Part shown: piece by piece, positions 35,818 through 42,166 of the stretch
Layout: each line of letters begins with the position of its first letter
Position numbering within the stretch: the stretch's first letter is position 1
Source: Nocardia blacklockiae
GTDB taxonomy: Bacteria; Actinomycetota; Actinomycetes; Mycobacteriales; Mycobacteriaceae
Reading direction: 5' to 3'
Assembly: GCF_015477355.1 (NCBI RefSeq)
Contig: NZ_JADLRJ010000003.1
Coordinates: forward strand, 372,001-436,000
DNA: 64,000 bases
The notes under the pieces: model-generated
Database searches by the model: none
What the model saw: the letters and a program-made list of their open reading frames with translations, nothing else
What the model was told of the DNA's origin: nothing
Program-made: the position numbers and the translations under genes

Positions 35818-36285
35818 GTGAGCGATGTCAATGCGGGGTTGCCGGCAACCCTCACGTTCCGGCTGGGCTACCTCGGCACCAAGGTCGCCGACCTCTACGC
35901 GGCGCGCATCGCGGAACTAGGCCTCAAGCAGAAGCACGTGGGCATGCTCATCGCGCTGAGCGGGGACGGCGCGGCCTCGCAACAGGAAATGGCCGCGCGC
36001 ATGGAGGTCGCGCCCAGCCTCGTCGTCGCGCTGGCCGACCATCTCGAGAACCTCGGCGCGCTACGCCGCGTCCGCGACGCCGACGACCGGCGGCGTCAGG
36101 TGCTGACGCTTACCGACCGCGGCCGCGAGCTGCTGACCGCGTGCGAGGACATCGCGCATCGGCTCGACGGCGAACTCGCCGCGGAACTGGGGGGCCGGGA
36201 CCGCGCCGCCCTGCATCGCGCGCTCGGAACGGTCGGCACGACCGCGGGATTGCCGCTGTTCGGCCGACCGCCGACGAACGGCTGA
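35818..36285 (+). CDS. MarR-family transcriptional regulator
   Basis: A 155-residue winged-helix regulator: HVGMLIALSGDGAASQQEMAARMEVAPSLVVALADHLENLGALRRVRDADDRRRQVLTLTDRGRELL is the complete MarR DNA-binding domain including the DxxDRR wing. GTG 35818 is chosen because the TATTAT -10 box ends 7 bp before it, predicting a leaderless mRNA. Probably represses itself and the divergent membrane protein through the duplicated TGAATGATT sites. Confidence 0.87.
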   Translation: MSDVNAGLPATLTFRLGYLGTKVADLYAARIAELGLKQKHVGMLIALSGDGAASQQEMAARMEVAPSLVVALADHLENLGALRRVRDADDRRRQVLTLTDRGRELLTACEDIAHRLDGELAAELGGRDRAALHRALGTVGTTAGLPLFGRPPTNG

Positions 36286-36287
36286 AC

Positions 36288-36980
36288 CTACGCCGCGCCC
36301 TCGCCGAGGTACTGCAACCACGCCGGATCCAGGTCGGCGGTGGTCGACAGCAGACGCCAGTGCGGGCCCTTCGGGGAGACCAGCGGATGGTGCAGGGTCC
36401 ACCCCAGCTCGCTGAGCAGTTTGTCGGCCTTGCGGTGGTTGCACGGTGCGCAGGAGGCGACGCAGTTCTCCCACGTGTGCGGGCCGCCGCGGCTGCGGGG
36501 GATGACGTGGTCGATGGTCTCCGCCTTGCCGCCGCAGTAGGCGCAGCGGTAGCGGTCGCGGTGCATCAGCGCCGCGCGGGTCATCGGGACCCGGGCGCGA
36601 TAGGGCACGCGGACGTAGTTGCGCAGGCGGATCACCGAGGGCAGGGCGACCGACGCGCCCGCGGAATGCACCACGGGGCCGTCGGGATTGTCGTGCACGG
36701 CGTCGGCCTTGTCGCAGATCAGAAGCACGATGGCGCGGCGCGCGGACAGTGCGGTGAGCGGCTCGTAGGTGGCGTTCAGAAGCAACACCCGGCGCTTCAC
36801 CCAGGCCGCGGCGGGGGGAGCGGATTCGACGGTGCGGTGCGGAAGGGCACCCGGATAAGAGCGTTTATCGGACAGGACATGCAGCGGAGTAGCCCCCGAC
36901 CCACGATTGTGGACGTCGGCGGGCTGGAGTTGTCGGTGGGTTCTGGCCTCGTGTGACCGAGCGCCGTGCCGCTGCTTCAT
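36288..36980 (-). CDS. HNH endonuclease family protein (Rv2469c-like by position)
   Basis: A 230-residue protein with a C-terminal HNH domain: [43 protein letters not shown], i.e. two CxxC zinc knuckles around the catalytic DHV. The N-terminal third is a separate region ([34 protein letters not shown]). The family is a widespread actinobacterial HNH protein of unknown target. ATG 36980 begins the conserved part; the frame is open further upstream. Convergent with the MarR gene. Confidence 0.85.
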   Translation of the reverse strand: MKQRHGARSHEARTHRQLQPADVHNRGSGATPLHVLSDKRSYPGALPHRTVESAPPAAAWVKRRVLLLNATYEPLTALSARRAIVLLICDKADAVHDNPDGPVVHSAGASVALPSVIRLRNYVRVPYRARVPMTRAALMHRDRYRCAYCGGKAETIDHVIPRSRGGPHTWENCVASCAPCNHRKADKLLSELGWTLHHPLVSPKGPHWRLLSTTADLDPAWLQYLGEGAA

Positions 36981-37307
36981 GGGAACCCCGAATTCGTTTG
37001 GTCCGGTTCGTGTGGTATCTCGGCAGACACTGCCAACCAGTTGACCATGGAATCGTCGCCTTTGCCAGCTGATTTGACACATTCCGTCTGTGGTGTTCGT
37101 GAACGCGCGGTAACACCCGGGGGCGGTATCCGCCGGCGCGGCGAATCCCACTGTTCACCGGCCACTCTCAGCATGCGATCCACCCCTCGCCGCGGCCAGC
37201 ACGACCCGATCCCGATTGCATGCCGACTTGTTGCCCGCGGCGCACGGATCCGGTTGCCCGCATCGCGTGGATGCCGGGCCGCGGGCCCCGGCGATATGCT
37301 GGCGGGC
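36981..37307. other. Divergent promoter region between the HNH gene and glbO
   Basis: About 327 bp without a supported gene. Near its right end TATGCT (37295-37300) is the presumed -10 box of glbO. The left end carries the HNH gene's ribosome-binding region. Nothing else recognised. Confidence 0.5.
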
Positions 37308-37712
37308 GTGAGTTCCGGCGAGCAGACGGCGACGTCCTTCTACGAGGCGGTCGGGGGAGCGGACACGTTCCACCGCCTCGTGGCCACCTTCTATCGGGAG
37401 GTGGCCGCCGACGAGGTGCTGCGGCCGCTGTATCCGGAGGAGGATCTGGGTCCCGCCGAGCGCCGCTTGCGCATGTTCCTCGAGCAGTACTGGGGCGGCC
37501 CGCGGACCTACTCCGACGAGCGCGGCCATCCGCGATTGCGCATGCGGCACATGCCCTTCCGGATCGGGCCGATCGAGCGCGACGCCTGGTTGCGGTGCAT
37601 GCGGATCGCGGTCGCCGAGATCGAGCCGGAGGTCCTCGACGACGAGCACCGCCGCGCGCTGCTCGATTACCTGGAGATGGCGGCGAATTCGCTGATCAAC
37701 TCGCCGATCTGA
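37308..37712 (+). CDS. glbO: Group 2 truncated haemoglobin GlbO
   Basis: A 134-residue 2-on-2 haemoglobin closely matching M. tuberculosis Glb[30 protein letters not shown], then [31 protein letters not shown] with the proximal His, and [16 protein letters not shown] carrying the TrpG8 of the oxygen site. GTG 37308 is used because TATGCT lies 7 bp before it; ATG 37296 would overlap that box. It is thought to bind O2 and interact with membrane lipids and respiration. aglA follows 124 bp downstream, as in Rv2470-Rv2471. Confidence 0.94.
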   Translation: MSSGEQTATSFYEAVGGADTFHRLVATFYREVAADEVLRPLYPEEDLGPAERRLRMFLEQYWGGPRTYSDERGHPRLRMRHMPFRIGPIERDAWLRCMRIAVAEIEPEVLDDEHRRALLDYLEMAANSLINSPI

Positions 37713-37836
37713 GGCCGCGGCGGAAAACCCGGCACGGACCGGAGTATGTCCGATTCTCGCTGAAGATTAGCTCGATCCGCCCAACACGCGCCCCCACGGC
37801 GGCTTTTACCGGAATGCTTTGGCACTATTGGCAATT

Positions 37837-39447
37837 GTGACAGCTTCATCCTCCGGGGAGCCGGGCACGTCGGACCAGCCCGCCGCGGACGCGCCGTGGT
37901 GGCGATCGGCGGTGTTCTATCAGGTCTACCCGCGCTCGTTCGCCGATTCGACCGGTGACGGTGTCGGCGACCTCGCCGGGCTCCGCGACCGGCTCGGCTA
38001 CTTGGAACTCCTCGGCGTCGACGCGTTGTGGATCTGCCCGGTGATGCGATCGCCGATGGCCGACGGCGGCTACGACGTCAGCGATCCGCGCGACATCGAT
38101 CCGCTGTTCGGCGATCTGGCGGTACTCGACGAGCTGATCGCCGAGGCGCACGACCGACAGCTCAAGGTCACCATGGACCTGGTGCCCAACCACACCAGCG
38201 ACCGGCACCCGTGGTTCGCCGAGGCGCTCGCCGCCGGTCCGGGCAGTGCGGCCCGCGCGCGCTACCTCTTCCGCGACGGCCGCGGACCCGATGGCGCCGA
38301 ACCGCCCAACAACTGGCCGAGCATCTTCGGCGGCCCGGCCTGGACCCGCGTCACCGAACCCGACGGCCGTCCCGGCCAGTGGTACCTGCACCTCTTCGCC
38401 GCCGAGCAGCCGGACCTGAACTGGGACAATCCCGAGGTCGCCGCGGATTTCGAGGAGACCATGCGGTTCTGGCTGGACCGCGGCGTGGACGGGTTCCGCA
38501 TCGACGTCGCCCACGGCATGGCCAAACCGCCGGGCCTGCCGGACATGGACGTCGTCGACACCCGCATGCTGAAACACGACGACGACGATCCGCGCTTCAA
38601 CAATCCGGGCGTGCACGACATCCACCGCCGGCTGCGCAAGGTGATCGACGAGTACCCCGGCGCGGTGTCGATCGGCGAGGTGTGGGTGGACGACAACGTC
38701 CGCTTCGGCGAATACGTGCGCCCCGACGAGCTGCATCTCGCTTTCAACTTCCGGCTCGCGGAGACGTCCTTCGACGCCGCGAAAATCCGTGCCGCCGTGG
38801 ATAATTCGCTCACCGCGGTATCGGGTGTCGGCGCCAGCGCCACCTGGACGCTGTCCAATCACGACGTCGAGCGCGAGGTCACCCGCTACGGCGGCGGCAG
38901 CGTCGGGGTGGACCGGGCGCGCGCGATGCTGCTGCTCGAACTGGCGCTGCCCGGGGCGGTGTTCGTGTACAACGGGTCCGAGCTGGGCCTGCCGAATGTG
39001 GACGACCTGCCGGACGACGCGCTGCGGGATCCGGCCTGGGAGCGGTCGGGCCACACCGAGCGCGGCCGGGACGGCTGCCGGGTGCCGCTGCCGTGGGAGG
39101 GCGAGCGGCCGCCGTTCGGGTTCACCACCGGCCGGCCGTGGCTGCCGATGCCGCCGCAGTGGGCCGACCTCACCGTCGAGGCGCAGCTGGAACGGCTCGA
39201 CTCGACGCTGTCGCTGTACCGGCTGGCCATCGAGATGCGCGCGCTGCGACCGGAATTCGCCGGCGACCACCTCGACTGGTACGGCAGCCCCGACGGCTGC
39301 CTGGCGTTCCGGCGCTCCGGCGGCCTGGTGTGCGCGCTGAACGCCTCCGACGAGCCGATTCCGCTGCCCCCGGGCGAGGTGCTGCTGTCCAGCGCCCCGC
39401 TGGACGGCGACCGGCTCCCGGTGAACGCGGCCGCCTGGCTGGTCTGA
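37837..39447 (+). CDS. aglA: GH13 alpha-glucosidase (AglA-like)
   Basis: A 536-residue alpha-amylase-family enzyme with the (beta/alpha)8 landmarks: AVFYQVYPRSFADSTGDGVGDLAGL, DLVPNHTSDRHPWF (region I), GFRIDVAHGM (region II, nucleophile Asp), SIGEVWVDD (region III, acid Glu) and SNHDVERE (region IV). This is the alpha-1,4/1,1-glucosidase or trehalose/maltose-cleaving subgroup of GH13, with a short beta C-terminal domain. It acts on intracellular maltodextrin, maltose or sucrose. GTG 37837 is used. Position matches Rv2471. Confidence 0.9.
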   Translation: MTASSSGEPGTSDQPAADAPWWRSAVFYQVYPRSFADSTGDGVGDLAGLRDRLGYLELLGVDALWICPVMRSPMADGGYDVSDPRDIDPLFGDLAVLDELIAEAHDRQLKVTMDLVPNHTSDRHPWFAEALAAGPGSAARARYLFRDGRGPDGAEPPNNWPSIFGGPAWTRVTEPDGRPGQWYLHLFAAEQPDLNWDNPEVAADFEETMRFWLDRGVDGFRIDVAHGMAKPPGLPDMDVVDTRMLKHDDDDPRFNNPGVHDIHRRLRKVIDEYPGAVSIGEVWVDDNVRFGEYVRPDELHLAFNFRLAETSFDAAKIRAAVDNSLTAVSGVGASATWTLSNHDVEREVTRYGGGSVGVDRARAMLLLELALPGAVFVYNGSELGLPNVDDLPDDALRDPAWERSGHTERGRDGCRVPLPWEGERPPFGFTTGRPWLPMPPQWADLTVEAQLERLDSTLSLYRLAIEMRALRPEFAGDHLDWYGSPDGCLAFRRSGGLVCALNASDEPIPLPPGEVLLSSAPLDGDRLPVNAAAWLV

Positions 39448-39518
39448 GTGATCGCGACACGGGCCGCGGTGGCTCACCGGTCGGCGCTCGGGTCCGGCCC
39501 ATCGTCTACCGTTGGGCT

Positions 39519-39797
39519 GTGAGCATTCTCGAGACAGTGCTGATCTTTGTCGGCATCCCGCTGGTGATCTACGCGGTGATCGCCGGATTGTCGTATCTCG
39601 GCAAACCGCTGCCCGGCGAGAAGCCGGTGCACTTCTCCCTCGGTGACAAGTGGACCGCGGACCCGGTGCTGTGGAGCGCGACCGACGAGGTGACCGTGCT
39701 CGGTCACCACATCGCTGACCATTCGCATGACAGTCATGCGGCTATCGAATCCGCCGGGGCGGAGCTGATCGGAGGCCGGGCAAGTGGCAAGTTCTAA
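39519..39797 (+). CDS. ctaJ: aa3-type cytochrome c oxidase small subunit CtaJ
   Basis: A 92-residue protein: one N-terminal membrane helix (SILETVLIFVGIPLVIYAVIAGLSYLG), then KPLPGEKPVHFSLGDKWTADPVLWSATDE and a His-rich tail (GHHIADHSHDSHAA). The helix-plus-DKWT.DPVLWSA pattern fits CtaJ, an accessory subunit seen in the mycobacterial III2IV2 respiratory supercomplex. A TACCGT -10 box (39507-39512) lies 6 bp before the GTG, so the mRNA is probably leaderless. The 3' end overlaps the next gene by 14 bp. Confidence 0.8.
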   Translation: MSILETVLIFVGIPLVIYAVIAGLSYLGKPLPGEKPVHFSLGDKWTADPVLWSATDEVTVLGHHIADHSHDSHAAIESAGAELIGGRASGKF

Positions 39798-40254
39798 CTG
39801 GCCCGCGGTGGTCGAGGCCGACCTGCCGCGCGGATACGCCGTCACCACCAGCGGCCGGGTCTCCGGTGTGCACGAGGCGGGCGACGTGTTCAAGGAGGCG
39901 CCGTTCACCGACACCGAGCGGCTGATCCTGGACAACACGCTCACCGAGGCCACCCGCGCGACCAAGGTGCGCTTCAACATCTTCATCGGCGACCTCCGTC
40001 CCGACCCGGCGACCGGTGTCGAGGCGCTGTTCCCGACCACGCCGGAGGCGGAGCGCTCGGTGCTCATCGCCGTCTCGCCCAACGACCGCGCCATCGAGGT
40101 CCGCTCCGGCCGCGACGTCGCCGACCGGGTGAACGACCGCGTCTGCCAGCTCGGTGTCACCGCCGCGCTGAGCTCGTTCCGCCAGGGCGAGCTGATCGAC
40201 GGACTGGTGTCGGCCGTGCGCGTCATGGCCGCCGCCATCGGCCGCCCCAGCTGA
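39784..40254 (+). CDS. DUF5130 family protein (TPM-like)
   Basis: A 156-residue protein: SGRVSGVHEAGDVFKEAPFTDTERLILDNTLTEATRATKVRFNIFIGDLRPDP followed by AVSPNDRAIEVRSGRDVADRVNDRVCQLGVTAAL. This is the DUF5130/TPM-like pattern common next to oxidase genes in mycolic-acid bacteria. Function unknown; translational overlap with ctaJ suggests a link to the respiratory chain. A large hairpin ends the unit. Confidence 0.75.
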   Translation: MASSNWPAVVEADLPRGYAVTTSGRVSGVHEAGDVFKEAPFTDTERLILDNTLTEATRATKVRFNIFIGDLRPDPATGVEALFPTTPEAERSVLIAVSPNDRAIEVRSGRDVADRVNDRVCQLGVTAALSSFRQGELIDGLVSAVRVMAAAIGRPS

Positions 40255-40260
40255 AAACCG

Positions 40261-40322
40261 CCGCACCCCTTCCGTTTCCACGTGCCCGCCCGGACGGGCG
40301 CGGAGTGACGGAAGGGGTGCGG
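40261..40322 (+). terminator. Large bipartite hairpin after the ctaJ-DUF5130 unit
   Basis: CCGCACCCCTTCCG (40261-40274) pairs perfectly with CGGAAGGGGTGCGG (40309-40322). Between them, GCCCG...CGGGC forms an inner stem. It begins 6 bp after the DUF5130 stop codon, so a terminator is the simplest reading. Confidence 0.75.
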
Positions 40323-40394
40323 TGTCAGGGAATGGGTTACGCCCTGAGCGGAATCGGGGGGCGCGTGATCCGCTGGGGGATTTAGGCTCGGGGC

Positions 40395-40790
40395 ATGGCC
40401 GAGCACCCGCGACTTCATTCCATACCCGGCGGACGCGACGACCGCTCACCGGCGCGGGCGGAGGAGACCGCCCGCGAGCCGCTGTGGCGTGAGGTGCTGG
40501 GCGAGCGGTTGCGGGCGCTGCGGCAGGACCACAGCGAGACGCTGGCGGAGACCGCGGCCCGCGCCGGAGTCTCGCCGCAGTACCTGTCGGAGGTGGAGCG
40601 GGGGCGCAAGGAGCCGTCCAGCGAGATGATCGCCGCCCTCGCGGGCGCGCTCGGCACCTCCCTCGGCGCTCTCACCGAACAGGTCGCCGACGCACTGCGC
40701 CGTCAGCGCCACCTGGCCCTCGCCCGCCCGGTCGCTCCCGGCGACGTCGAACGTGTCCGCCGCTCCGGCCCGACACTGCTGGCCGCCTGA
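40395..40790 (+). CDS. ClgR-like XRE transcriptional regulator next to clpP
   Basis: A 131-residue regulator. WREVLGERLRALRQDHSETLAETAARAGVSPQYLSEVERGRKEPSSEMIAALAGAL matches the ClgR/PopR-type HTH, in which SxxYLSEVERGRKEPSSE is characteristic; flanking tails are Arg/Ala-rich. ClgR activates clp protease genes in actinobacteria. The gene is convergent with the two clpP genes (6 bp between stops). TAGGCT (40383-40388) lies 6 bp before the ATG, a leaderless arrangement. Control of the adjacent clpP pair is an inference from context. Confidence 0.82.
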   Translation: MAEHPRLHSIPGGRDDRSPARAEETAREPLWREVLGERLRALRQDHSETLAETAARAGVSPQYLSEVERGRKEPSSEMIAALAGALGTSLGALTEQVADALRRQRHLALARPVAPGDVERVRRSGPTLLAA

Positions 40791-40796
40791 CCGCCG

Positions 40797-41387
40797 TCAA
40801 TCGCGGCGACCCAGCACCTGGTCGACCAGGCCGTACTCGATCGCGGCCTGGGCGGTGAACACGCGGTCGCGGTCGGTGTCGTGGCGTAGCGTCGCCACGT
40901 CCTGGCCGGTGTGCTCGGACAGGATCGATTCGATCTCCGTGCGCATCCGCACCAATTCGTCGGCCTGGATGATCAGGTCGGGGATGGCGCCCTGACCGCG
41001 AGCCGCGGGCTGGTGCAACACGATTCGGGTGTGCGGCAGCATCGATCGGCGGCCGCGCGCGCCGCCCGCGAGCAGGACCGCGCCCACGCCGATGGCCTGT
41101 CCCACGCAGGTCGTCAGCACCGGCGAGTGGACGTGCTGCATGGTGTCGTAGACCGCGAGCATGGCCGACAGGTCGCCGCCCTCGCAGTTGATGTAGAGGT
41201 TGATGTCCTGCCCGGGGCTGTCGGCGTCCAGGTGCAGCAGCTGGGCGATGAGCGCGTTCGCGACCCCGGAGTCGATCGGGGTGCCGAGGTACACGATCCG
41301 CTCGGTGAGCAGGTGGGAGTAGACGTCCATGATCCGCTCGCCGCGCGGATGCTGCGCGATGACGTTCGGGATCGTGTAGCTGGTCAT
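40797..41387 (-). CDS. ClpP-family subunit with catalytic Ser replaced by Gly (ClpR-like)
   Basis: A 196-residue ClpP homologue of normal length and fold: ERIVYLGTPID at the N-terminus, LYINCEGGDLSA where active forms have YINSPGGS, CVGQAIGVGAVLLAGG at the nucleophile position, IVLHQPA with the catalytic His, and DTDRDRVFTAQAAIEYGLVD with the Asp. The nucleophile position, normally GQAxSxG, is Gly100 (codon GGC on the minus strand at 41088-41090). Peptidase activity should be lost, as in cyanobacterial and plastid ClpR. It is probably a structural partner of the intact ClpP encoded 37 bp upstream. Confidence 0.88.
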   Translation of the reverse strand: MTSYTIPNVIAQHPRGERIMDVYSHLLTERIVYLGTPIDSGVANALIAQLLHLDADSPGQDINLYINCEGGDLSAMLAVYDTMQHVHSPVLTTCVGQAIGVGAVLLAGGARGRRSMLPHTRIVLHQPAARGQGAIPDLIIQADELVRMRTEIESILSEHTGQDVATLRHDTDRDRVFTAQAAIEYGLVDQVLGRRD

Positions 41388-41424
41388 GGTTTCTCCTGGC
41401 GGTCGCGGTGGATGGTGGTGGTGC

Positions 41425-42033
41425 TCATGCCGAGATCCCCACGCGCTGCCGCTGCGGGATCACCTGGTGGAAGGAGTCGACGATGCCGTCGATGAACCCG
41501 TACTCCTGTGCCTGGGTGGCGCTGAACCAGCGGTCGTGCAGCGAGTCCTCGTAGATGCGCTCGAACGGCTGCCCGGTGTCCTCGGCGATGAGGCCGAGCA
41601 CCGTGTTGACGGTGTGCCGCAGGTCGTCGGCCTGCACCTCCACCTCGCCCGCGCTGCCGCCGATCCCCGCCGAGCCCTGGTGCATGAGGATCCGGGCGTG
41701 CGGCAACGCGAAGCGCTTGCCGCGGGTGCCGGCGGAGAGCAGGAACTGCCCCGCGCTGCACGCCAATCCGAGCGCCAGGGTCGACACGTCGCACGGCACC
41801 AGGCGCATCACGTCGCGGATCGCCAGCATCGACGGCACCGAGCCGCCGGGCGAGTGAATCCACAGTGACACACCGGAATCCGGGTCCTCGGCCGCCAGCG
41901 TGAGCAACTGGGTCGCCAGCAGCGTGCCGTTGTCGTCGTCGAGTCCCCCGTCGAGAACGAGGATGCGCCGGCTGAGCAGTTGCTCCCGCGCGCGCCAGCT
42001 GAACAGCGGAATCTTGTTGTCGTCGTGAGCCAT
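41425..42033 (-). CDS. clpP: ATP-dependent Clp protease proteolytic subunit ClpP, catalytic triad intact
   Basis: A 202-residue ClpP homologue. The triad is present: Ser93 in LACSAGQFL, His118 in ILMHQGS, and Asp167 in LHDRWFSATQAQEYGFID; HSPGGSVPS supplies the oxyanion-hole region. The nucleophile motif reads LACSAG instead of the commoner QAASMG, so it is a divergent ClpP3/P4-like form rather than the housekeeping ClpP1/P2. First gene of a two-gene unit with the serine-less subunit. The upstream spacer holds a 30-bp palindrome. No trigger factor gene accompanies it. Confidence 0.88.
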   Translation of the reverse strand: MAHDDNKIPLFSWRAREQLLSRRILVLDGGLDDDNGTLLATQLLTLAAEDPDSGVSLWIHSPGGSVPSMLAIRDVMRLVPCDVSTLALGLACSAGQFLLSAGTRGKRFALPHARILMHQGSAGIGGSAGEVEVQADDLRHTVNTVLGLIAEDTGQPFERIYEDSLHDRWFSATQAQEYGFIDGIVDSFHQVIPQRQRVGISA

Positions 42034-42074
42034 GCCCCCACCGTGCCCGAGCAGACCCGCCTACAGCCCTCCAC

Positions 42075-42104
42075 GCTGCTGTCAGCAGATCTGCTCACAG
42101 CAGC
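42075..42104. promoter_or_regulatory. 30-bp near-perfect palindrome upstream of the clpP pair
   Basis: Outer arms GCTGCTGT / ACAGCAGC and an inner palindrome AGCAGATCTGCT, separated on each side by one unpaired C; 28 of 30 positions are symmetrical. It is centred about 56 bp upstream of the clpP ATG (minus strand), at the expected -35 region or just above. It is separate from the pepN terminator hairpin. A regulator-binding site is the likely role. Confidence 0.55.
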
Positions 42105-42111
42105 GAATATC

Positions 42112-42152
42112 GAACGGCCCGCTCGCGCAATGGTCGCGCGGGCGGGCCGTTC
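42112..42152 (-). terminator. Hairpin downstream of pepN
   Basis: GAACGGCCCGCTCGCGC (42112-42128) pairs with CGCGCGGGCGGGCCGTTC (42135-42152), leaving a loop of about 6 nt. It lies 15 bp past the pepN stop on the minus strand and before the clpP promoter region. Confidence 0.75.
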
Positions 42153-42166
42153 GGGTACGGGAAGGC

